Shown here piece by piece: positions 1 to 7,422 of a DNA stretch of 10,062 bases (position 1 is its first letter; each line of letters begins with the position of its first letter). The notes under the pieces were generated by a model that saw only the letters and a list, made by a program, of their open reading frames with translations, did no database searches and was not told the DNA's origin. This DNA comes from Verrucomicrobiia bacterium (lineage in GTDB: Bacteria > Verrucomicrobiota > Verrucomicrobiia > Opitutales > Opitutaceae), in the NCBI GenBank assembly GCA_030424825.1, contig JAUHWE010000122.1, positions 1-10,062 of the forward strand, in the 5' to 3' direction. The translations under genes and the position numbers were made by a program.

Positions 1-1
1 G

Positions 2-2146
2 GCGAATGGTTTGACTGCGGATATTCCAGCAGGTCAAACCTTTGAGCGCCGCACCGCCCATTTGGGGAATCCCTATGTTATGCTCACGGATGGTCCTCTC
101 GCGGGTAAGATGCTGTATGTGGGAGATAGGAACGAAGGAAAGCGCTACTATCGAACGACGTTTGGAAACAATCTTCCCGGCTACAACACTCCTGTCTTTT
201 TGGACGATGAATCGAAATACCCACGCACAGCCAATTTGATTGGGTCCGGAGCGAAGCACTTTACGGACTACTCCAACTACAACTTTACCGTAGACCATCG
301 TTTTGGGCAGAATTTTAACGTCAATCTGACCGCTGCTACGACGACGATCGATCGTGAGGATCGCAACGTTATGGGATTTAGTAGTATCGGCTACAAGCTG
401 GATATTACCTCTACCTTGCCAACATTCAATACTGATGGCAGCTACAACGCGACGGTGGGCGGTCCTGACACAACGGGGCAGGGAACGGGCGCTCTCAATT
501 TCGATCAAATAATCACTAATCCTTATGCCGGGTCGATCATCGCGAGTTCTTCTCCTAGCTATTCACTCACCGAGCAGACGCAGGATGACATAAGACTTGG
601 AGCGAGCTACCATCTGGATACAGATTCGATTGGAGACCATATGTTGCTTGGGTTTGCCCAGTCTTCCAAAACAGGCCGCAACAGTCAGAACTTCGCTGAA
701 ACGAATATTTCTCCGAATCGTCCCAATACGAACACTTGGTTCAATAATAGCAACTATGCAGGACGGGACGCCCATGTAGACGTATTCGCCTCGGATTTGC
801 TATCGCGCGGATTTCCAGATCCCTGGGAGAATGAGTTGCCTAGCGGCATTTACTACGGTGTGGATCCAGCATTGGGATACGAGTTTCAGCCGGGCTGGAT
901 ACGGAATAACTGGAATGCGTCCGAAACGACCATCGACTCATACGCCTTCGCCCTGCAGAGCCGGTTTTTAAACAACAGTTTGGTTACCACGGCGGGTGTG
1001 CGGCGCGATGAAGTGGAAATCATCAATCAGTCGCGAATTAACGATTCTCTTGGTGAAACGACGGGACTCGGGGAGCCAGGCCTTCCGCAGACCGAAAAGG
1101 GAGACACCTACTCAATCGGCGCTGTCTACCACGTTCCTAATGTTGAGTGGCTCAGCCTATTTGCCAATAAGTCGACGAATTTCCAGCCTCAAGGGGGAGC
1201 CCAGTATGTGGAAGATGAAATTCTTCGGCCCAATCTCGAAATTGGGGCTCTCAAGGGAACGGGCTACGACTATGGTGTTAAACTCCGCCTTCTCGATGAA
1301 AAGGCATTCGTTACCCTATCCGCGTTCGACGTATCCCAGTCAAACGCCTCTACAGGCTTCGACGGAAACTTCACTTCCTATGTGAACGCCATATGGACGA
1401 CGATTCTAAACAACGGGCCGGTCACGGACATGACCGATGCCCAGGACCCGAATGGCCATCACTTCGGAGGACGCGAAACGCGTGACCAAACCGCAAAAGG
1501 CTGGGAGCTGGAGTTCACCGCGAATCCCACCGATAGCTGGAGAATTTCGCTAAACGTTAGCAAGACAGACAACGCCGTCGCCAACCTCGGCAATAATCTG
1601 GCCGCCTATTTCGATAAGCACAGCGCGGAATGGAATGCGGCGAGAGGATTGTCGTATGACACAGGTCGGTCTCCAGGTTTCCTTGGAAACAACACAGTGG
1701 GTGACTTGATAGATGGCTTAGATAATCTGTTGGCGCTGACGCGTGCCGACGAGGGACTTACCGAGACAAATATCCGACCTTATAATGCCAATCTATTTAC
1801 GGCCTATTCTTTCAGGGAAGGTGGGTTAAAGGGTTTCACCGTTGGTGGAGGGGTCAACTACCGAGGGGATCAAATCCTAGGGGTCAATCCAGCGACAATA
1901 GACAATCCCGTTGCCCAGGTGTTTAAAGGGAACGATTATTTCCTTACGAATGCGATGTTTGGCTATCAATTCGCCATGAACGAGAGCGTGGATGTTCGAT
2001 TGCAATTGAACGTGGACAACTTCCTTCAAAACGACGACAAGCAAGTGCTTGCTTCTCGCTACAATGTAACGACGTCATCGCTCGAGCCATTCTATTACTA
2101 CCTGGAGCCTCGGAGCTATACGTTTAGTGCCAATTTCTCATTCTAG
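2..2146 (+). CDS. TonB-dependent outer-membrane receptor, C-terminal part (5' truncated by window edge)
   Basis: This is the barrel portion of an outer-membrane TonB-dependent receptor, which imports large or scarce ligands using TonB energy. The frame is open through the left edge, so no true start is visible and the TTG at 11 should not be taken as one. About 714 residues are present; the signal peptide and plug lie outside the window. The protein shows repeated alternating aromatic/polar beta-strand segments and a late segment with TAKGWELEFTANPTDSWR and then VGGGVNYRGDQ. It ends in a terminal phenylalanine (SANFSF), the usual outer-membrane barrel end signal. These features match the large receptors of Opitutae-type Verrucomicrobiota. 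No SusD-like gene follows; the gene is closed by a strong intrinsic terminator, so it is probably transcribed separately from the esterase gene downstream. The ligand cannot be read from sequence; siderophore, glycan fragment or other substrates all remain possible. Confidence 0.9.
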   Translation, partial: ANGLTADIPAGQTFERRTAHLGNPYVMLTDGPLAGKMLYVGDRNEGKRYYRTTFGNNLPGYNTPVFLDDESKYPRTANLIGSGAKHFTDYSNYNFTVDHRFGQNFNVNLTAATTTIDREDRNVMGFSSIGYKLDITSTLPTFNTDGSYNATVGGPDTTGQGTGALNFDQIITNPYAGSIIASSSPSYSLTEQTQDDIRLGASYHLDTDSIGDHMLLGFAQSSKTGRNSQNFAETNISPNRPNTNTWFNNSNYAGRDAHVDVFASDLLSRGFPDPWENELPSGIYYGVDPALGYEFQPGWIRNNWNASETTIDSYAFALQSRFLNNSLVTTAGVRRDEVEIINQSRINDSLGETTGLGEPGLPQTEKGDTYSIGAVYHVPNVEWLSLFANKSTNFQPQGGAQYVEDEILRPNLEIGALKGTGYDYGVKLRLLDEKAFVTLSAFDVSQSNASTGFDGNFTSYVNAIWTTILNNGPVTDMTDAQDPNGHHFGGRETRDQTAKGWELEFTANPTDSWRISLNVSKTDNAVANLGNNLAAYFDKHSAEWNAARGLSYDTGRSPGFLGNNTVGDLIDGLDNLLALTRADEGLTETNIRPYNANLFTAYSFREGGLKGFTVGGGVNYRGDQILGVNPATIDNPVAQVFKGNDYFLTNAMFGYQFAMNESVDVRLQLNVDNFLQNDDKQVLASRYNVTTSSLEPFYYYLEPRSYTFSANFSF

Positions 2147-2164
2147 TAGTTAGTAGTTTAGTTC

Positions 2165-2200
2165 AGATAGGCTGCGTGAATTCGCAGTCTATCTTTTTTT
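2165..2200 (+). terminator. Rho-independent terminator of the first receptor gene
   Basis: An 11-bp stem (GATAGGCTGCG at 2166-2176 with CGCAGTCTATC at 2183-2193, one G-T wobble, plus an outer A-T pair at 2165/2194) encloses a 6-base loop. It runs directly into a T tract at 2194-2200. It begins about 20 bases after the receptor stop codon, so it should end that transcript and isolate it from the downstream enzyme genes. Confidence 0.9.
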
Positions 2201-2230
2201 GGAGGGCTCTTGGCGCAAACGATTTTCTTA

Positions 2231-2395
2231 GAGAGTGTCCAATAGGTCTCAATCGAACCACCCTATAGTCCGATATTCTCCTGACTATTTTATTGTAGGT
2301 CGTCTCGCCGAGGCGACATTCATCCAAATTTGGCGGGTCAACGACACGCCCTACTCTTTCGATCAATTCGTGAAATCGACTTATTGGACACTCTC
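2231..2395. repeat. 165-bp inverted-repeat-bounded element (MITE-like candidate)
   Basis: GAGAGTGTCCAATA (2231-2244) recurs as a perfect inverted copy at 2382-2395. Allowing one mismatch, the match extends inward to 18 bases (2231-2248 against 2378-2395). The interior contains short inverted repeats, such as TCGCC/GGCGA at 2305-2316, and open frames on both strands, none resembling a known protein. Matching outer ends around a non-coding body of this size suggest a miniature inverted-repeat transposable element or the remains of an insertion sequence. No convincing target-site duplication is visible at the edges, so a fixed regulatory or structural repeat is also possible. Confidence 0.45.
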
Positions 2396-2413
2396 CAAGA
2401 GAGTGTCGGATAG
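2382..2413. repeat. Hairpin from two facing copies of the GAGAGTGTC motif
   Basis: The right end of the inverted-repeat element is followed after three bases (CAA) by a third, slightly diverged copy of the same end motif (GAGAGTGTCGGATAG, 2399-2413; 13 of 15 bases match 2231-2245). Together they form a hairpin with a perfect 9-bp stem (2387-2395 with 2399-2407) and, after one mismatch, four more pairs, one of them a wobble. There is no T run on the plus strand, so it is not a canonical terminator. It may be an abutting second element end or a tandem operator. Confidence 0.5.
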
Positions 2414-2597
2414 ATCCCATTGCTTCGTTCTTTGCTCCTGTTTGAGTCCCAAATTCATTTTATTGCATTGGAGACATCGGTTTGCCTGTGGGATGCCGGA
2501 TTGTCCGAACCCAGAACATATATCCAACTAGAGACGATCGTTTACATCGTACGCTTGATCGATAATTGTTTTAGAAGTCTTGATTAACGTATTCCGC

Positions 2598-2605
2598 AAA
2601 CGTTT
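2598..2605. promoter_or_regulatory. AAACGTTT palindrome, possible LacI-type operator
   Basis: A perfect 8-bp palindrome with a central CG lies six bases before the esterase start codon. LacI-family operators often have such a CG-centred core, and binding here would block transcription or early elongation into the enzyme genes. An 8-mer can arise by chance, and no LacI-type gene is in the window. Confidence 0.2.
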
Positions 2606-2610
2606 TTATT

Positions 2611-4407
2611 ATGCATCGACCTTACTCGTTTCTGATTCTGCTTTTTAGCTTAACGGCAATTGTTTCTGCCCAAAATGAACGACCTGACGGTCGCAGGCCG
2701 GATGATCCGAATACCTGGAGCTGGAATGTTCCAGATCAAATGAATCATGTTACTCATGACTTCGTTTACAGTGAGAGTATGGATCGAGCGGTGGGCTACA
2801 ATGTCTACTTGCCTCCGAGCTATAATCAAAAGCCCGAACGCGATTATTCTGTGGTGTATTTCCTTCACGGTGCTGGTGGTGACGAGAAATCGTCTGCTTA
2901 CATGATGGATATAATATTGCCTGAAATGGAGGCGGGGCACATTGAAGAAGCGATTATTGTATTCGTAAATGGAGGACATTGGAGCCTCTATCGTGATTCA
3001 GAGATTTCTTACGTGAAGTCCGAAACGCACCTGATCAAAGAGTTGATCCCTGCCATCGACAAGCGGTACCGCACGATATCCGACCGGAAGGGACGAGCCA
3101 TTTTCGGATTTTCTATGGGGGGCGGCGGCTCAGTGAGGCTTGCTCTTAAGTACCCGAGTCTCTTCTGTGTTGCCGGTTCCTTTTCTGGCGCTTTGGATTG
3201 GGCAAGGGATGGCTCTGGAAAATCAATTAGTTCACAAGTCGCGTATCCAGAAGACAATATTTACTATTGGGCCAATCGAAACCGAGAGAAGTTAGTAAAC
3301 CAGATGGCCATATATTTAACGGTTGGAGGAAATGAATGGCTTTATGACGATCACCCTCCTTTCATAGACCATCTACGTGGGCTGGGGATCAAGGCAAACT
3401 ACTCAGTTCAAGGTGATTTGGATCACAATCTGGGGACGTCCAAAAAACTCTTTGGTTCGAAGATGATTCGCTTTTTAGGAGCCCATTATCGAAAACCTGT
3501 GTTAGCGTCTGAGGAAGCCGAGGTTGAGCCGGTTGAATTGAGACCAGTTGTGCGTGGTGATTGGTGGCGGGTCGCCTCCAATCCGGATTTGGGAAAGTGG
3601 ACAAGCGAACAGCAGGAACCGGTGGATTTTGGAGTGTGGCAGGCGGCAGATGGGAGCTGGCAACTTTGGTCCTGCATTCGCAAAACCAAATATCCCGGAA
3701 GAACTAGAATATTCCATCGCTGGGAGGGCCCGCGGTTTACCGAAACAGATTGGAGCCCCGAGGGAATTACCTTTAAAGGAGACGGAACCATTGGGGAAAC
3801 GATTGGAGGGATGCAGGCGCCTTACGTCATCAAAGTAGATGGAGAGTATAGGATGTACTATGGGGATTACCGGCACATTTGCCTCGCCACTAGCAAAGAC
3901 GGAAAAGTCTTTGAGAAGCAGTTGCTTGCTAATGAAGTGGCTGGACTGTTTGGCGAAGGGCCAACGGCAATGGCCCGGGATCCTATGCTTTTGAAAATCG
4001 GGTCATTGTGGTATTGTTACTACTCTGCCCAGCCAAATGGGAAGCATGGTGTATGGCTAAGAACGAGTAGGGACTTGGTCCAGTTTGAGAATCCACGGCG
4101 AGTAATGACAGGTGGGCAGTCAGGTGACGAATGGTGGAACTTCGAATGCCCTCAAGTCGTGTATCACAAAGGCTATTACTATTTGTTTCACACGCAAAAT
4201 TATGGCGTAGGAAAACAGCAAACCTCGGTGTATCGTTCTAATGACCCGGAATATTTTGGCATAGACGATGACCGCAACTTTGTTTGCCACTTGCCGATTG
4301 CTGCGCCAGAAATCATTCTTGATGGGGATCAAATGTATCTTGCGGCACTCACGCCCGGCCTGGATGGCATTCGTATCGCAAGACTGGACTGGATTAGTGA
4401 ACAATGA
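2611..4407 (+). CDS. Secreted esterase (CE1/esterase-D-like) fused to a five-bladed beta-propeller glycosidase-like domain
   Basis: A 598-residue two-domain exported enzyme. Residues 1-20 form a signal peptide (basic start, hydrophobic core, IVSA before QNE). Residues about 45-292 are an alpha/beta-hydrolase of the putative esterase family: HGAGG (86-90) fits the oxyanion region, GFSMG (166-170) gives nucleophile Ser168, and His272 in DLDHN is the likely catalytic histidine. The acid may be Glu242 in GGNEWL or Asp246/247. Residues about 310-595 show repeating propeller blades. RDP (456-458) and ECP (512-514) resemble the GH32/GH43-clan stabilising aspartate and acid/base glutamate; a first-blade nucleophile (perhaps Asp339) is less sure. 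By family knowledge such fusions remove acyl groups and cleave glycosidic bonds in decorated glycans; the substrate is unknown. An in-frame stop at 2581 leaves ATG 2611 as the only ATG start; no clear ribosome site precedes it. The last bases overlap the next gene. Confidence 0.85.
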   Translation: MHRPYSFLILLFSLTAIVSAQNERPDGRRPDDPNTWSWNVPDQMNHVTHDFVYSESMDRAVGYNVYLPPSYNQKPERDYSVVYFLHGAGGDEKSSAYMMDIILPEMEAGHIEEAIIVFVNGGHWSLYRDSEISYVKSETHLIKELIPAIDKRYRTISDRKGRAIFGFSMGGGGSVRLALKYPSLFCVAGSFSGALDWARDGSGKSISSQVAYPEDNIYYWANRNREKLVNQMAIYLTVGGNEWLYDDHPPFIDHLRGLGIKANYSVQGDLDHNLGTSKKLFGSKMIRFLGAHYRKPVLASEEAEVEPVELRPVVRGDWWRVASNPDLGKWTSEQQEPVDFGVWQAADGSWQLWSCIRKTKYPGRTRIFHRWEGPRFTETDWSPEGITFKGDGTIGETIGGMQAPYVIKVDGEYRMYYGDYRHICLATSKDGKVFEKQLLANEVAGLFGEGPTAMARDPMLLKIGSLWYCYYSAQPNGKHGVWLRTSRDLVQFENPRRVMTGGQSGDEWWNFECPQVVYHKGYYYLFHTQNYGVGKQQTSVYRSNDPEYFGIDDDRNFVCHLPIAAPEIILDGDQMYLAALTPGLDGIRIARLDWISEQ

Positions 4408-5663
4408 AAGGTTATAGGCAGTATGCTTTATTCGTATCAATAATTTTATTGCTTTTCTGTTTTAGCGGATTTTCCGAAACCGGTAGGCGGATATCCCATG
4501 AGGACCTTAAAGATAAAATCCACGGCTACTGGATTGGCCAGCTTGCGGGAAACTACATGGGATTCCCTTTCGAAAATCTGTATGTAGATGAGCCCATTCC
4601 CATTTTGATCGATCGCTACTTTGACTTCAAAGATGCGAACAGACTAAATTTGAAGATGAATCTGGATGATCGCCGGTCGTACACGCGTATTATGGCAGAT
4701 GCGATGGGGGGAGCCTGGAGTGACGATGATACGGATATAGAATTTGTTACCCTGCATGCGCTGGAAACCTACGGTCTGGATCTCAATTACGAGGAAATTA
4801 CCCAAGAATGGATACAGCATGTAAATCGGTTTATTTGGTCGGCCAATCGTAAGGCGAGAGACTTGATGGATCAAGGATTGATAGCTCCGGATACGGGCAG
4901 GCGGGAGAATAACGAGTATTGGTATCGGATTACATCTCAGTTAACGAATGAGATTTGGGGAGTGATTTATCCGGGCATGATAGACCAGGCGGCCGATCGA
5001 TCGGAGTGGGGGGCACGGATAACGACAGATGGATGGGCCATCCATCCGGATATTGCTTTTGGAGTCATGTACAGCGTGGCCTTTTTTGAGCACGATATCG
5101 CCAATGTTGTGGATATAGGGAAAGAGAGCCTTCCTCGAAACAGTCCATTTCGACGTGGCATAGAGGATCTCCTCCGATGGCGGGGATCGGGGGATTCTTG
5201 GAGGGACGCGCGGAGTAAACTGCACGCGAAATACTTTGATTCGGTTGAAGGCTTCGAGATCCCCTATCCCGTTGGAGGATCGATCATCAACGGTCTGAGT
5301 GGCATACTCGCGTTGCTGTATGGCGATGGCGATTTCGTGAAGACGGTTGGAATAGCGACCTCAGCAGGATATGACTGCGACAATCAGGCAGCGACCTGCG
5401 GAGGTCTCATAGGAGTTCTTCTCGGAGCGCGGAATATTCCCGATTTTCTCACTCTCGAATTGCCCAGTCGGGGAAAGTGGAAAGAGCCTTTCAATAATCA
5501 GTATATTAATTATTCTCGAGATGGTTTGCCTAACTTTAATAAGATAAGCGATATTGTAGATAGATTGCTCGCCCTTTCTGAACAGGCGATTCTGGAGTCA
5601 GAGGGAAGAAAAATAATTGCCGATAGGGAAGTGTTTTATGAAATCATTGTTGATTTTGAGTGA
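4404..5663 (+). CDS. Secreted ADP-ribosylglycohydrolase-fold protein (DraG/ARH-like)
   Basis: A 419-residue protein of the ADP-ribosylglycohydrolase family, all-helical enzymes with a two-metal centre. Residues 1-24 are a signal peptide (long hydrophobic run, then GFSETG); Cys19 lacks a proper lipobox. Family landmarks are in order: GQLAGNYMGFPFE (45-57, compare GDxxGxxxE, with Glu57 the metal ligand), SDDDT (106-110, compare TDDT), HPDIAFG (214-220) and GYDCDNQAATCGGLIG (322-337, compare GGDTDTxAA). The acids expected to bind metal (Glu57, Asp108, Asp109, Asp324, Asp326) are kept. Neighbours differ from the classic motif: Asn50 for Asp, Asp107 for Thr, Asn327 for Thr. Export is unusual for a family best known from cytosolic ADP-ribose removal. 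Coupling to the esterase-glycosidase by an ATGA overlap suggests instead an extracytoplasmic role on a sugar or glycoside, which is inference. Family placement is firm; substrate is not. Confidence 0.85.
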   Translation: MKGYRQYALFVSIILLLFCFSGFSETGRRISHEDLKDKIHGYWIGQLAGNYMGFPFENLYVDEPIPILIDRYFDFKDANRLNLKMNLDDRRSYTRIMADAMGGAWSDDDTDIEFVTLHALETYGLDLNYEEITQEWIQHVNRFIWSANRKARDLMDQGLIAPDTGRRENNEYWYRITSQLTNEIWGVIYPGMIDQAADRSEWGARITTDGWAIHPDIAFGVMYSVAFFEHDIANVVDIGKESLPRNSPFRRGIEDLLRWRGSGDSWRDARSKLHAKYFDSVEGFEIPYPVGGSIINGLSGILALLYGDGDFVKTVGIATSAGYDCDNQAATCGGLIGVLLGARNIPDFLTLELPSRGKWKEPFNNQYINYSRDGLPNFNKISDIVDRLLALSEQAILESEGRKIIADREVFYEIIVDFE

Positions 5664-5744
5664 GCAGGTGGTGGATCAAGCGCACGACCTTCCGCTTCGA
5701 GTCTTCCTGATTGAAAGGGGTATGAATTAGATCAGCGAAACCGC
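5664..5744. other. Convergent gap between the enzyme unit and fecR
   Basis: The 81 bases between the two converging stop codons hold no hairpin plus T-tract terminator on either strand; only weak 4-5 bp inverted repeats are seen. Part of it is covered by a 30-codon frame starting inside the upstream gene (5638-5730), which is not convincing as a gene. Confidence 0.4.
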
Positions 5745-6806
5745 TCAGGATTTGCTGGAAAGGCTGAAATCGCCGTTGGGCAGTCTGTCGACCTCGATAG
5801 GCAACGTAAGCTCTAGCAGGCGCAGAAACCCCTCTATGTTATCCGATCGGAATTTCGCGGTGAGAGGCAGGTCTTCGATTGAGGGATCGGTGATCGAAAT
5901 GGATACGGCATTGTAGCGGCCGAAACTTTCCACGATCTCGGATACGGGAGCGGCTTTGAATTCCAGAGTCTGGTGTTTCCAAGCGAGAATGTCTTCGATC
6001 GCGTCTTCGTTTGGCACATCGGTAACGGGATCGATCGAATTTCCTACGAGCGATACTTTGGAACGTTCTCCTGCGGTGAGGATTGCCGGTTGTTTTTCGA
6101 TGTAGTTTCCTGTATCCGAAGATCCAATATTCGGAACGGGAGGTTCCATTTCTACGATTCCGTGAGTAACGAGAACTTCAAGGGAATCGTTTGACAGACT
6201 GACGTTGAAGGCGGTGCCAACCGCTTTTACCTGAGTGCCGCGAGCGCTGACGATGAAGGGCCGTTTGGGGTTTTTCGCCACAATAAAATGGGCGGCCCCT
6301 GAAAGTAGGTGCAGGCGGCGTTCGTCCTTGGTGAATCGATACTCGACTTGAGCGCCTGCATTAAGTTCGACGATCGACCCGTCTTCCAACTGATGCCACT
6401 GGTAGTTGCTCGACAGGGTCCCGGTTGTAGGCAGGATGCCGCTCGAATCGGGGGCTGATTCATTGTTTGGAGAGAGCCACAGAAGCGTCAGGGCAATGCA
6501 GGCTGCGGCGGCGATTGAAGAGATCCAGACTAACTTGGACGGCTTCCATCGTTTGCCAAGGATTAGGTTCGGATTAGCTTCTTCGCTGTGTTCGGGCCGC
6601 CAATGGGTTAGAAAGTCTAGCCGCTTCCATTTTCGCTGGTGCATGGAAAGGAATTCGCCATGTCTCGGATCCGCAGCCAGCCAGTCAAAGAAGGCGTCCT
6701 GTTCATTGGGTGACAGACCGGAATCTTGCTTTAATACCCAGTCGAGAGCCGCTTCATCGATTAAGCGCTCTTCTTTGGAAAGGGGATCTCTAGACTCTTT
6801 GGGCAT
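5745..6806 (-). CDS. FecR-like inner-membrane anti-sigma factor / signal transducer
   Basis: A 353-residue FecR-type protein that holds an ECF sigma factor at the membrane and relays a signal from an outer-membrane receptor. Residues about 15-65 form the cytoplasmic sigma-binding FecR N-terminal domain (AALDWVLKQDSGLS, then FFDWLAADPRHGEF). A single transmembrane helix lies at about 93-111. The periplasmic FecR domain (about 138-222) contains EDGSIVELNAGAQVEYRF, SGAAHFIV and KAVGTAFNV. The C-terminus (about 274-349, LEFKAAPVSEIVESFGRYNA onward) is the STN-like end that typically contacts the receptor. It is preceded by four bases and the sigma gene, so the two are almost certainly one transcript. 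Length is ordinary for the family and no damage is visible. The partner is most likely the STN-bearing receptor transcribed divergently from 7645. Confidence 0.93.
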   Translation of the reverse strand: MPKESRDPLSKEERLIDEAALDWVLKQDSGLSPNEQDAFFDWLAADPRHGEFLSMHQRKWKRLDFLTHWRPEHSEEANPNLILGKRWKPSKLVWISSIAAAACIALTLLWLSPNNESAPDSSGILPTTGTLSSNYQWHQLEDGSIVELNAGAQVEYRFTKDERRLHLLSGAAHFIVAKNPKRPFIVSARGTQVKAVGTAFNVSLSNDSLEVLVTHGIVEMEPPVPNIGSSDTGNYIEKQPAILTAGERSKVSLVGNSIDPVTDVPNEDAIEDILAWKHQTLEFKAAPVSEIVESFGRYNAVSISITDPSIEDLPLTAKFRSDNIEGFLRLLELTLPIEVDRLPNGDFSLSSKS

Positions 6807-6810
6807 TGGA

Positions 6811-7338
6811 TTATAGATAGCCGTTTGACTCCATGTATTCGACGCATTTCCGGTAGCCGATTTTTAGTTGGGCGGCGACCGTGTTGACGGAGATTCCGAG
6901 CTTTTTGGCGATCTCTTTCTGTGGCATGGAATACACTTTTCTCAGCGTGAATATTTGGCGACAGCGGTTGGGAAGGGATTCAATGGCTTTATTTAAGAAC
7001 TCAAGTTCCTGATTGCGGGCGATCGATTCGGAAGCAGGATCCTCATCATCTATGACGTTTGAAAGATCGAAATCAGTTAAAGAATCGAAATGAATAACTT
7101 TCGACCGGCGAACTCGATCCACCGCGATATTGCGAGCAATAGCGAATAGGTAGGCCTTGGGAGCCTTCATCTCGCAGCGTTTCTTCGATTGAATGACGCG
7201 TAGGTACGCATCTTGAATGATATCGTCCACTTCAACTTCGTTTGAGTAACGACTGAGGAGCCAATTACGAAGGTAGAGTTCGTGCGGGAGGATCTTCTCT
7301 CTAAACCAAAGGTTCTCTTCTGAATTTTCTGGAGGCAC
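6811..7338 (-). CDS. ECF-family RNA polymerase sigma factor, FecI-like
   Basis: A 175-residue extracytoplasmic-function sigma factor. Region 2 (about 18-82) carries EVDDIIQDAYLRV (35-47) and AYLFAIARNIAVDRVRR (62-78), for core binding and -10 recognition. Region 4 (about 112-168) carries SLPNRCRQIFTLRKVYSMPQ followed by the helix-turn-helix KEIAKKLGISVNTVAAQL, for -35 recognition. The start is GTG at 7336-7338, because an in-frame TAA lies only 15 bases upstream and no ATG precedes the conserved region; no clear ribosome-binding sequence is present. It sits directly before the FecR-like gene, the standard sigma/anti-sigma order, and is divergent from an STN-bearing receptor. It probably drives that receptor and possibly other loci; the target promoter sequence cannot be read with confidence here. 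Confidence 0.95.
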   Translation of the reverse strand: MPPENSEENLWFREKILPHELYLRNWLLSRYSNEVEVDDIIQDAYLRVIQSKKRCEMKAPKAYLFAIARNIAVDRVRRSKVIHFDSLTDFDLSNVIDDEDPASESIARNQELEFLNKAIESLPNRCRQIFTLRKVYSMPQKEIAKKLGISVNTVAAQLKIGYRKCVEYMESNGYL

Positions 7339-7393
7339 GGGTTTAGCGATTTAAAAAGCAGATTGAGGAGTGCAGGGGGAAACTGGAGGGAAA

Positions 7394-7422
7394 CATGTAG
7401 CGCGAATTGCAATTGCGTCCAA
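7394..7422 (-). promoter_or_regulatory. Weak sigma-70-like promoter candidate for the sigma/fecR unit
   Basis: Reading the minus strand, TTGGAC (7422-7417) and TACATG (7399-7394) are separated by 17 bases and lie about 55 bases before the GTG start. Each hexamer matches consensus at only about half of its positions, so this is a position-based suggestion. The spacer holds the palindrome AATTGCAATT (7405-7414), which could serve as an operator. Confidence 0.25.

Larger units (their letters stand above)
2201..2610. other. Gene-poor interval upstream of the esterase gene
   Basis: Apart from the inverted-repeat element at 2231-2413 and the palindrome at 2598-2605, I see no supported gene here. 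Frames exist on both strands (2235-2531 plus, 2163-2420 minus), but they overlap each other, span the repeat, and show no recognisable domain or good start signal. The stretch 2414-2610 should contain the promoter of the esterase gene. TTTACA at 2541 and GATAAT at 2561 are promoter-like hexamers, but their 14-base spacing is too short to call a sigma-70 promoter with confidence. Confidence 0.5.

Noticed and set aside
11..13. TTG as the start of the first receptor
   Set aside because: The frame is open to the window edge and the protein lacks signal peptide and plug, so the real start lies upstream outside the window.
2163..2531. Overlapping open frames on both strands (2235-2531 plus, 2163-2420 minus) as possible small genes
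   Set aside because: They overlap each other and the terminator/inverted-repeat element, have no recognisable domain, and lack plausible start signals; they are best explained as chance frames across a repeat.
5664..5744. Bidirectional terminator between the convergent genes
   Set aside because: Only 4-5 bp inverted repeats without T tracts were found on either strand.
6406..6816. 136-codon plus-strand frame opposite fecR
   Set aside because: It is antisense to the conserved FecR N-terminal and transmembrane coding region and has no recognisable family.
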